Assembly (NCBI GenBank): GCA_012729225.1
Contig: JAAYDO010000081.1
Location: forward strand, 1-34,048
DNA: 34,048 nucleotides
Reading direction: 5' to 3'
DNA from: Bacteroidales bacterium
GTDB taxonomy: Bacteria; Bacteroidota; Bacteroidia; Bacteroidales; Bacteroidaceae
Both the position numbers and the translations under genes were made by a program. Numbering within the stretch: position 1 is the first letter of the stretch; every line of letters starts with the position of its first letter. Positions 8,404 through 14,660 of the stretch are shown piece by piece. Under the pieces are notes generated by a model. The model had not been told where the DNA came from, did not search any database, and was given only the letters and a program-made list of their open reading frames with translations.

Positions 8404-8889
8404 ATGAAGAAGAACATCTTGATGGGTTTGGCGATTCTCGCTACCCTTTCCTTCGTTTCATGCAAATCATCTGAAAGCAGCTACAAGAAAGCTTACGAGA
8501 AAGCAAAGGCCCAAGAAATGGCAAGAACAAACACAGCCGATCAGGTAGAGACTGCGCCTGTAACTGTCACTCCTGTTGTGACAACTCCTGTAACCACTGT
8601 TGCTGCCAACACAGAGAACGACCGTCAGGAGCGACTCACCGTGATGAATGGTGGCACTCTGAAAGCCTTCAACGTGGTGTGTGGTTCATTCAGCAAGGTG
8701 GACAATGCCAACAACCTGCGCAACACACTTGTGAGCAAAGGTTATTCTGCTCAAGTGGCACAGAACCCAGAGACAGGCATGTATCGTGTGATTGCATCCT
8801 CATTCGACGACCGTGCTTCTGCCGTTGCATCTCGCGACCAACTTCGTGGCACTTATCCAGACGCTTGGCTTCTGTACAGAGCTTATTGA
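8404..8889 (+). CDS. SPOR-domain lipoprotein
   Basis: The 161-residue protein has a lipoprotein signal peptide (MKKNILMGLAILATLSFVSC; lipobox cysteine C20), so it should be lipid-anchored in the envelope. A Thr/Val/Pro-rich linker spans about 45-70. The C-terminal region from about residue 85 (FNVVCGSFSKVDNANNL to the end) has the pattern of a SPOR domain, which binds glycan strands stripped of stem peptides at division septa. The gene has its own promoter and a strong terminator right after it. A role in peptidoglycan binding is family knowledge; a link to cell division is inferred. Confidence 0.88.
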   Translation: MKKNILMGLAILATLSFVSCKSSESSYKKAYEKAKAQEMARTNTADQVETAPVTVTPVVTTPVTTVAANTENDRQERLTVMNGGTLKAFNVVCGSFSKVDNANNLRNTLVSKGYSAQVAQNPETGMYRVIASSFDDRASAVASRDQLRGTYPDAWLLYRAY

Positions 8890-8922
8890 TACGTAAAATA
8901 CGCATTTACCACTTTTCTATAC

Positions 8923-8962
8923 ACAGCAGCCATCATCTTTATTGGTGGCTGCTGTCTTTTTA
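8923..8962 (+). terminator. Intrinsic terminator just ahead of the symporter start
   Basis: A perfect 10-bp stem ACAGCAGCCA/TGGCTGCTGT (8923-8932 with 8946-8955) is followed by CTTTTTATTATATT. It ends about 13 nt before the symporter ATG at 8975, and no promoter box is seen between hairpin and gene, so it may act as an attenuator or partial terminator. Confidence 0.88.
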
Positions 8963-8974
8963 TTATATTATTGT

Positions 8975-10372
8975 ATGGACGAACTACTTCATATCACGGA
9001 AGAAATCAGCGGCATCCTATGGGGCTGGCCCATGATTATCCTGTTGTTGGGCACTCACATCTATCTAACCATTCGATTAAAATTTCCACAGAGAAAGATT
9101 TTCACTGCCATCAAACTCTCGGTGCAGAAAGACAAGAACGCCAAAGGAGATGTAAGTCAGTTCGGGGCTTTGGCAACCTCTCTGGCTGCCACAATCGGAA
9201 CAGGCAACATCATCGGCGTGGCCACAGCAGTCAGCCTTGGAGGTCCGGGTGCCGTGCTATGGTGCTGGCTTACAGGTGTGTTTGGTATTGCCACCAAATA
9301 TGGAGAAGGTCTGTTGGCCATCAAATACCGTGAGAAGACCCAAGATGGACGCATGCTGGGCGGTCCCATGTTTGCACTCAAGAACGGCTTAAACATGAAG
9401 TGGCTGGGCATTCTCTTTTGTGCATTTGCCGCTGTTGCCGCATTTGGAATAGGAAACACCGTACAAGCCAATGCCATCAGCGAGAATCTCTCCATACAAT
9501 GCAATAGTTTCTTAGATCCGCTCCACACAAAGATCATCGTGGGATTTATCCTCTCCACGCTGGTGGGTTTCGTGGTGATAGGAGGAGTCAAGAACATTGC
9601 CAAATGGTGCACAACTCTTGTACCATTCATGGCTTTGTTCTATGTGCTGGGATGTATATATATTCTGTGTGCCAACCATGCCTACCTGAAGGAGGCTCTC
9701 TCCCTCATCTTCAACGAGGCCTTCTCTATGAAAGCCGTTGGAGGTGGCACGACAGGAACCGTAGTGATGATGGCTGCCAGATATGGCATTGCACGTGGCC
9801 TCTTCTCCAACGAGTCTGGCTTGGGCTCAGCTCCCATTGTGGCTGCAGCCGCACAGACAAAGAACCCCGTCCGTCAAGCATTGGTTTCTTCCACAGGCAC
9901 CTTTTGGGACACAGTGATCATTTGCGCCATCACAGGCATGGTGATTGTGTCAAGCATCATCGCATATCCTGAAATCAGCAGAGAAGATGGAGGCATGCTC
10001 ACAGAGAAAGCCTTTGGCATGATTCCGTTTGTGGGCAAACCCATCCTCACTTTCGGCATCCTCACCTTCGCCTTCTCCACCATTTTGGGATGGAGCTACT
10101 ATGGAGAGAAAGCCATGGAGTTTCTCTTTGGCATACGAAGCATCATCTTCTACCGCATCGTGTTTATTCTCTTTGTGTTTGCAGGCTCAACCATGAGTCT
10201 GGCAGTGGTTTGGAATTTGGCAGACATCATGAACGCACTCATGGCCATTCCCAACATACTCTCCCTCCTCTTCCTCTCTGGTGTGATGGCAAAAGAGACG
10301 AACTACTATCTTTGGGAAGGAAATCTGGACGAAGACTTGCACGAAAAAGAGAACCAACAAGTCATGCCCTGA
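8975..10372 (+). CDS. AGCS-family sodium:alanine/glycine symporter
   Basis: The 465-residue inner-membrane protein imports small neutral amino acids (alanine or glycine) coupled to Na+. It has about 10-11 hydrophobic segments and the AGCS signature region at about 61-96 (SQFGALATSLAATIGTGNII and the following residues). Further conserved parts are GIARGLFSNESGLGSAPI and FSTILGWSYYGEKA. I use the ATG at 8975; the frame opens at TTG 8942, but the added residues would be encoded by the terminator hairpin. No promoter lies between the lipoprotein terminator and the start, so expression may depend on read-through. Exact substrate and coupling ion cannot be read from the sequence. Confidence 0.93.
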   Translation: MDELLHITEEISGILWGWPMIILLLGTHIYLTIRLKFPQRKIFTAIKLSVQKDKNAKGDVSQFGALATSLAATIGTGNIIGVATAVSLGGPGAVLWCWLTGVFGIATKYGEGLLAIKYREKTQDGRMLGGPMFALKNGLNMKWLGILFCAFAAVAAFGIGNTVQANAISENLSIQCNSFLDPLHTKIIVGFILSTLVGFVVIGGVKNIAKWCTTLVPFMALFYVLGCIYILCANHAYLKEALSLIFNEAFSMKAVGGGTTGTVVMMAARYGIARGLFSNESGLGSAPIVAAAAQTKNPVRQALVSSTGTFWDTVIICAITGMVIVSSIIAYPEISREDGGMLTEKAFGMIPFVGKPILTFGILTFAFSTILGWSYYGEKAMEFLFGIRSIIFYRIVFILFVFAGSTMSLAVVWNLADIMNALMAIPNILSLLFLSGVMAKETNYYLWEGNLDEDLHEKENQQVMP

Positions 10373-10741
10373 AAAGGCAAGGGATTTGCATTGATGAACC
10401 ATCTAAATCTACTTTCTAACGGAAACGAAGAAGGTCTCATTGATTGTCATGCTGATGCAGAACAGTCCAACCATAGAGATTGCAGGAGAATTTTTTGAGC
10501 AATGAATGCTTCGGGAACTCTATATTGGGGAATGAAAGACCACCCACTGCCACCAGATGAGATGAAGAAGGTGTGTGCCGAGATGAAGAGATGTGGGAAA
10601 ACAATGCGAGAAATGGCGCACACAGAAACAACGGATGTTCAAATCATTCGCAATGGGTGATCATTCATGAACGGGAAAGGCTGTCAGCATGCCACAATAG
10701 TTCCCAATAAGAGGCTTCACCTCAAAAAAAGGGAGATAAAG
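10373..10741. other. Intergenic region before tmRNA, mostly unexplained
   Basis: No clear terminator is visible after the symporter. The stretch holds one possible 52-codon ORF (10502-10660) and an imperfect 16-bp palindrome ATGGGTGATCATTCAT at 10653-10668. No RNA or mobile element is recognised. A 64-codon minus-strand ORF (10437-10631) looks like chance. Confidence 0.5.
10502..10660 (+). CDS. Possible 52-residue peptide, unrecognised
   Basis: An ATG-initiated frame with an in-frame stop just upstream (TGA at 10496) encodes a polar peptide. Its middle (PLPPDEMKKVCAEMKRCGKT) could form an amphipathic helix with two cysteines. A GGAG at 10484-10487 is rather far from the ATG, and no promoter box is seen. 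It matches no family I know. It could be a real small protein, a remnant of an older gene, or chance. Confidence 0.25.
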   Translation: MNASGTLYWGMKDHPLPPDEMKKVCAEMKRCGKTMREMAHTETTDVQIIRNG

Positions 10742-10773
10742 TTTGGAATAGAGAAGAAAAGATTGTACCTTTG
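10742..10773 (+). promoter_or_regulatory. Promoter of tmRNA
   Basis: TTTG (10742-10745), 20 nt and TACCTTTG (10766-10773) match the Bacteroidetes consensus. The predicted start lies about 30-35 nt before the mature tmRNA 5' end, leaving a short leader for RNase P to remove. Confidence 0.85.
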
Positions 10774-10810
10774 CAACCCCATTGGTGAATGGAGACATAC
10801 AAACCATCTA

Positions 10811-11206
10811 AGGGGCTGACTGGATTTGACAGCAAGATGAGGTGGTACGTAAGCATGCAGAGAGTTGTTGCCCCTCTCTTTAATCTCAGACATCAACAAT
10901 TTAATTGGCGAAAATTCTTACGCTCTCGCTGCCTAACCGAAGTATAGTAGGTTGGCCTTATTCCCTTGCAAGGCGAGGGAACGAGACATCGCCCAGAAAG
11001 CTATCGTCCTGAAGCGGTCTGATCAGCGGTGCTATAAAATCGGGAATAGTCAATAGGTGTCTCGGTCTATTGATGAAATTTTAGAGAATAAGGATGCAGT
11101 TGGTGGTCTTGGTCTTGCTGCATCACGAAAATCGAAGGCAAGAATAAGCATGTAGAAAGCGTATGGCTTCCTTGTTTGGACGAGGGTTCAATCCCCTCCA
11201 GCTCCA
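10811..11206 (+). ncRNA. ssrA: tmRNA (ssrA)
   Basis: tmRNA rescues stalled ribosomes and tags the incomplete protein for proteolysis. The 5' end GGGGCTGACTGGATTTGACA and 3' end GAGGGTTCAATCCCCTCCAGC form the tRNA-like domain, whose acceptor stem GGGGCTG/CAGCTCC has one G-T pair. The tag frame runs 10907-10936 with resume codon GGC and encodes GENSYALAA followed by TAA. The final ALAA is the protease recognition end. The encoded 3' end is A followed by CTA, not CCA, so the CCA must be made after transcription. Length (about 396 nt), promoter and terminator all fit a one-piece tmRNA. Confidence 0.96.
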
Positions 11207-11215
11207 CTACATTAC

Positions 11216-11249
11216 GCCTGAGGTTCAATCACCTCAGGCTTTTTTATTT
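11216..11249 (+). terminator. Intrinsic terminator of tmRNA
   Basis: A perfect 9-bp stem GCCTGAGGT/ACCTCAGGC (11216-11224 with 11231-11239) with a 6-nt loop is followed by TTTTTTATTT. Confidence 0.92.
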
Positions 11250-11278
11250 CCTATCACCCATCGCCCCACTCTTCCTCA

Positions 11279-11388
11279 TGCTCCAACGAACAATGGTGCA
11301 ACGGCTAACGAACAATGGTGCAAGTACCCATGAACAATGGTACGATGAGCGATGAACAATTGTTCGATGGCCAACGCACCATGCGTGC
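11279..11388 (+). repeat. Copy A of a dispersed 22-bp-period palindromic repeat
   Basis: Twelve-bp sites begin at 11288, 11310, 11332, 11354 and (degenerate) 11376, exactly 22 bp apart. They read GAACAATGGTGC, GAACAATGGTGC, GAACAATGGTAC, GAACAATTGTTC (a perfect palindrome) and GCACCATGCGTGC. Each seems built from two half-site types, GAACAA and GCACCA, facing each other. The 10-bp spacers differ within the array but resemble those of the second copy. The stretch 11279-11366 aligns without gaps with the reverse complement of 22855-22942 at 70 of 88 positions. It lies between the tmRNA terminator and the end of tilS. A period of 22 rules out a coding repeat. Confidence 0.85.
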
Positions 11389-11440
11389 GTTTTTTCCCTC
11401 ATCAGCATGAAGTCATGAGGAATCCACAAATCATTGTGTC

Positions 11441-12769
11441 TTAATAAGATAAAGTATCTTGACCAGTTAGGCAAGCATCGTTCTCCGCAGACAGGAAACA
11501 TACCAAGATACGCTTCGTTTCCTTGTCCACACGGTATATATCAGAACTTCTCATGCCAACCACCCATGCTATCTCTTCTCCATCCATGAGAAGCCACTGA
11601 TGTTGCTTGGCAAAAAGGCTCACCTTCTGATCAGTCAAGTAATCACTTAATAGTTTCCGTTTGCCTCCCATACCGAAAGGCGCAAAACTGTCGCCCTCCT
11701 TGCAGAGACGCATTTTGAGTGGACCATGCAGTTTGTCTGCATCGAAATAAGCATATCTGGCATCTTTCTCGATACGCACATCTTTCCTGTCCATCAGCAA
11801 CTGATGAACAAGAGGTATTCCGTATGACTCCGCCTCTACAATGAGACGTTCCCGGTCAATCAGCACCCTTCTATCCTTTGCCACAAAAATCCTTCCTGAC
11901 TGATTCTTTGCTTTCAACATTTCCTTCATCTGTGGCCTGTTGAATCCCATAGGGGCAAGCAATGCGTGCAGGACAGAAATGGGAGAGACCTGTTTGTGAA
12001 GCACATTGAGCTGAATGACCAACTCCCCCAATTCATTTATGAGACTGCATTGTGCTATGGCTTCGCTGATGGCGTGCTCATAAACCCTCCTCACCTCATT
12101 GAGATTCTCCATGGTCGAGGAGATATTTTGCGATACTCCTTCATTGATGCGCTTCAAGAGAGGCATCACATCCAGCCTGACTATATTTCGGGCATAAATA
12201 TCCTCAAGATTTGTATGGTCTGTCACATAGGATTGGGTGCGCTCTTGAAGATAAGAGAGAATGTGTTGACTGGTTACATTCAGCAAAGGACGAATCACCC
12301 TTCCACGTTTGGCCTGCATGCCGCAAAGCCCTCTGATGCCAGTTCCACGTGCCATGTTCAACAGCATGGTCTCAGTGTTGTCATCCAAATGATGCCCCAC
12401 CGCAACTGCTTCGGCTTCTGCCTCCTTTCTTATCTGCTCAAACCAGCCGTAACGAAGTGAGCGTGCCGCCATCTCAATGCTCACTTTCTCTCGCTGCGCC
12501 ACCTCTTGCGTGTCAAAGTCTGTTTGGTACAGTTTCCATCCGTTTTCTTCACAAAGACCTATCACGAATTGTTCATCACGCAGGCTCTCCTCTCCTCGCA
12601 GATGAAAGTTGCAATGCGCACCAATCACCTCATAGCCTAATTCATGTAGCACAAGGGCAAGGCACACCGAATCGGGGCCTCCGCTCAGACCCACCACCAC
12701 CCTTGCTCCTTCTTTCAGCAAATCCTGAGCCTTGATGGTATTTTTTACTTGTTCTGTCAGGAAATCCAT
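11441..12769 (-). CDS. tilS: tRNA(Ile)-lysidine synthase TilS
   Basis: TilS uses ATP and lysine to convert C34 of the CAU-anticodon tRNA-Ile to lysidine, letting it read AUA. The 442-residue form starts MDFLTEQVKN. The PP-loop ATPase motif SGGPDS is at 29-34, and HCNFHLRG and GHHLDDNTETMLLNM follow as in the family. The C-terminal half carries the TilS-specific tRNA-binding region. The frame is open to an ATG at 12817, but the predicted promoter (12779-12809) lies between, so the start at 12769 is preferred. The gene converges on tmRNA with copy A of the palindromic repeat between them, and no terminator is obvious. Confidence 0.95.
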   Translation of the reverse strand: MDFLTEQVKNTIKAQDLLKEGARVVVGLSGGPDSVCLALVLHELGYEVIGAHCNFHLRGEESLRDEQFVIGLCEENGWKLYQTDFDTQEVAQREKVSIEMAARSLRYGWFEQIRKEAEAEAVAVGHHLDDNTETMLLNMARGTGIRGLCGMQAKRGRVIRPLLNVTSQHILSYLQERTQSYVTDHTNLEDIYARNIVRLDVMPLLKRINEGVSQNISSTMENLNEVRRVYEHAISEAIAQCSLINELGELVIQLNVLHKQVSPISVLHALLAPMGFNRPQMKEMLKAKNQSGRIFVAKDRRVLIDRERLIVEAESYGIPLVHQLLMDRKDVRIEKDARYAYFDADKLHGPLKMRLCKEGDSFAPFGMGGKRKLLSDYLTDQKVSLFAKQHQWLLMDGEEIAWVVGMRSSDIYRVDKETKRILVCFLSAENDACLTGQDTLSY

Positions 12770-12778
12770 ATTGTTTTG

Positions 12779-12809
12779 CAAAAGTAGAGAAAAACTGTGG
12801 ATTAACAAA
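12779..12809 (-). promoter_or_regulatory. Promoter of tilS, almost leaderless
   Basis: On the minus strand TTTG (12806-12809), 19 nt and TACTTTTG (12779-12786) match the consensus. The -7 box ends only 9 nt before the tilS ATG, so the predicted mRNA leader is about 3-7 nt. It is divergent from the tRNA-Cys promoter. Confidence 0.75.
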
Positions 12810-12908
12810 AAACACACCTCAAAAGTTGGTCGGAAAGGTGAAACAAGGCTTAAAAAAGGCTTTTAATCCATGCTTTTCCAAAATATTTTGAAAAAAAGTT
12901 CCGTTTGT

Positions 12909-12939
12909 TTTGTGATGTCAAAAAAATGAACTACCTTTG
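12909..12939 (+). promoter_or_regulatory. Promoter of tRNA-Cys
   Basis: TTTG (12909-12912), 19 nt and TACCTTTG (12932-12939) match the Bacteroidetes consensus. The predicted start is about 20 nt before the mature tRNA. A 12-bp palindrome CAAAATATTTTG lies upstream at 12879-12890. Confidence 0.85.
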
Positions 12940-12963
12940 CACTCGCAATCGCAAACAACATCT

Positions 12964-13035
12964 GGTGCGTTGGATGAGAGGCTTAGTCAACGGTCTGCAA
13001 AACCGTGTACACCCGTTCGAATCGGGTACGCACCT
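12964..13035 (+). tRNA. tRNA-Cys (GCA)
   Basis: The 72-nt sequence has acceptor stem GGTGCGT/ACGCACC, anticodon stem ACGGT/ACCGT with loop CTGCAAA (anticodon GCA), and T-stem ACCCG/CGGGT around TTCGAAT. The discriminator is T13035, as expected for tRNA-Cys. The D-arm is short (GAT/GTC). No CCA is encoded. Confidence 0.95.
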
Positions 13036-13044
13036 CCCAATTAG

Positions 13045-13091
13045 AAATAGGATAACTTGTTCTTCTCAACAAGTTATCCTATTTATCTTTT
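13045..13091 (+). terminator. Long intrinsic terminator of tRNA-Cys
   Basis: A perfect 17-bp stem (13045-13061 with 13068-13084) around the loop CTTCTC is followed by ATCTTTT. On the opposite strand the tail is not T-rich, so it should mainly stop plus-strand transcription. Confidence 0.88.
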
Positions 13092-13163
13092 ACAGGAAGT
13101 TAAGGCTAAAAGCATCATCTTTTCATCGACCTCAATCAGCCATTAGGATGTGTATAGTTCATC

Positions 13164-13856
13164 CTACCCTATTCCTAAACACATTGCGAAAATGATGACA
13201 CAGATATAATTGAAGAAAATCAGTGTCATAAACGTGTCCATATCACTTTTCAAGTATCCTGAAGAGGTGAACTGCTCGGATATATAATCTTTTTGACCAA
13301 TGTGTGGATGCACAAAGCGTTCCATAATAAAATAGAACAAGAGACCGAGCATTATTCCTACCACAAATCCAACTGTCACGTCGCCCAAATAATGCACACC
13401 AAGATAGAGGCGGGTGAAGGTTGTGGTCAGCGACCAGAAGATGAGCGTGACTGTAACCTTAGGACTGCGGAAAAGGCAAGAAAGAAAGACTGCCATGCAC
13501 ATGGTGTTGCAGGCATGACCAGAGAAGAAGCCAAATCTACCTCCACGATACTCTCGCACCACATCCATCATATACATGAGGTGAGGGTCTTGAGTGGGTC
13601 GCCAACGCTCCACCATTGGCTTCACCATCCCCGAGCAGATTCGGTCAGCCACGACAATGAGCAGGGCCAAAGTGATATAGATCATGACCGACTCCTTCCA
13701 TGTATTGTTCTTGAAGATGATAATGAGCAAGGCTATGATGACCAACGACCATGAAAAGGTATCTGTGACGGTAAACATCACATTGTCCCAGAAAAGGCTA
13801 CTACTACCATTAATGGCGAGTGTCAATTGATGATCCAATTCGTTGATCTCATTCAT
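13164..13856 (-). CDS. PAP2-superfamily membrane phosphatase
   Basis: The 230-residue integral membrane protein has about six hydrophobic segments. It carries the three PAP2 motifs: K79-x6-R86-P87 (KPMVERWRP), SGH at 112-114 (FSGHACNT), and R149-x5-H155-x3-D159 (TRLYLGVHYLGD). Such enzymes remove phosphate from lipid phosphates, for example undecaprenyl diphosphate, phosphatidate or lipid A; which one cannot be told here. It begins 54 nt after batE with no terminator between, so it is probably the last gene of the Bat transcript. No T-rich terminator is visible after it. Confidence 0.9.
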   Translation of the reverse strand: MNEINELDHQLTLAINGSSSLFWDNVMFTVTDTFSWSLVIIALLIIIFKNNTWKESVMIYITLALLIVVADRICSGMVKPMVERWRPTQDPHLMYMMDVVREYRGGRFGFFSGHACNTMCMAVFLSCLFRSPKVTVTLIFWSLTTTFTRLYLGVHYLGDVTVGFVVGIMLGLLFYFIMERFVHPHIGQKDYISEQFTSSGYLKSDMDTFMTLIFFNYICVIIFAMCLGIG

Positions 13857-13910
13857 ACAATCTTGTTCTCCTATATATTATGTTTTAAAATAAGAATTCT
13901 TTTTCAGAGA

Positions 13911-14660
13911 TTAAATCACCTCAGCCGCATTCACATGAATCCATCCAACTTTACCTTCTTCAAACTTCACCTCCATCCAATCTTTCATAGACTGGTCAAG
14001 AATCTTCACCTTTGAACCCTCATGAATGAGGAAGAGGTCTGTGCTGGTATCGCTTGGCGAACTCTTCACAGTAACAGATGGAGCAAGAATGATGGCAGTG
14101 TCACGATGCGTGCGATCAGCATACTGAGAAAGAGCAGCCATATTAGCAATCAAGACAATGACCAGCATCACCATAGCCCCATAGACACCTATCTTACGAA
14201 GAATGAGTTGAGACACGAACATATACACCAGCACTCCTAAAAGCAAAAGCACGAAAGCCGTGACACCAAGAATAGCCCATGCGTCGATACTCATACTGTT
14301 GGTCAGACCTCTCCACCAAGTGACGAAAAACATCTCTGATGGTGGCACCACCTTGTCGATTGTCTTTCCACGTGCCAGAGCAAGGTTGGCGCGAATGTCT
14401 GCATCGCCTGGATCAAGCAGAATGGCACGTTCGTAGTTCAGCACAGCCAAAGGTATCTCATCTTGCTTGTAATAGCAATTGCCCAAGTTGTAATACACTT
14501 CAGCAGCCACACCACTTGTCTTCAAGATAGACTCATAGGACTGGGCGGCCTCTGCATATTGTTCCTTCTCGTATAAAGCATCTGCCTCTGCCTTTGTCAC
14601 AGCAAAGGAGAGCACTGAGATACAAACCAATATCGCCAATACATATACTCTTTTTGTCAT
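13911..14660 (-). CDS. batE: BatE: TPR and SH3-like aerotolerance protein
   Basis: The 249-residue protein has a signal peptide (cut near residues 18-22) and two to three TPR-like repeats over about 25-95 (including VYYNLGNCYYKQDEIPLAVL). Two transmembrane segments follow (about 127-150 and 158-178), then a bacterial SH3-like domain (about 185-249, VTVKSSPSDTSTDLFLIHEG). This is the layout of BatE in the Bacteroidetes Bat operon, first linked to aerotolerance in Bacteroides fragilis. Its ATG overlaps the batD stop by four bases. The molecular role is unsettled; an envelope complex with BatA-D is the usual proposal. Confidence 0.88.
   Translation of the reverse strand: MTKRVYVLAILVCISVLSFAVTKAEADALYEKEQYAEAAQSYESILKTSGVAAEVYYNLGNCYYKQDEIPLAVLNYERAILLDPGDADIRANLALARGKTIDKVVPPSEMFFVTWWRGLTNSMSIDAWAILGVTAFVLLLLGVLVYMFVSQLILRKIGVYGAMVMLVIVLIANMAALSQYADRTHRDTAIILAPSVTVKSSPSDTSTDLFLIHEGSKVKILDQSMKDWMEVKFEEGKVGWIHVNAAEVI

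Noticed and set aside
11288-11388. CRISPR array
   Set aside because: Repeats are 12 bp with 10-bp spacers, the spacers are shared with a second locus, and no cas genes are present.
11244-11501. Minus-strand ORF of 85 codons over copy A and the tilS end
   Set aside because: It overlaps the array and the tilS C-terminus in another frame, without start context.
13144-13166. Terminator after the PAP2 gene (TAGGATG/CATCCTA)
   Set aside because: The stem overlaps the stop codon and no T-run follows on the minus strand.
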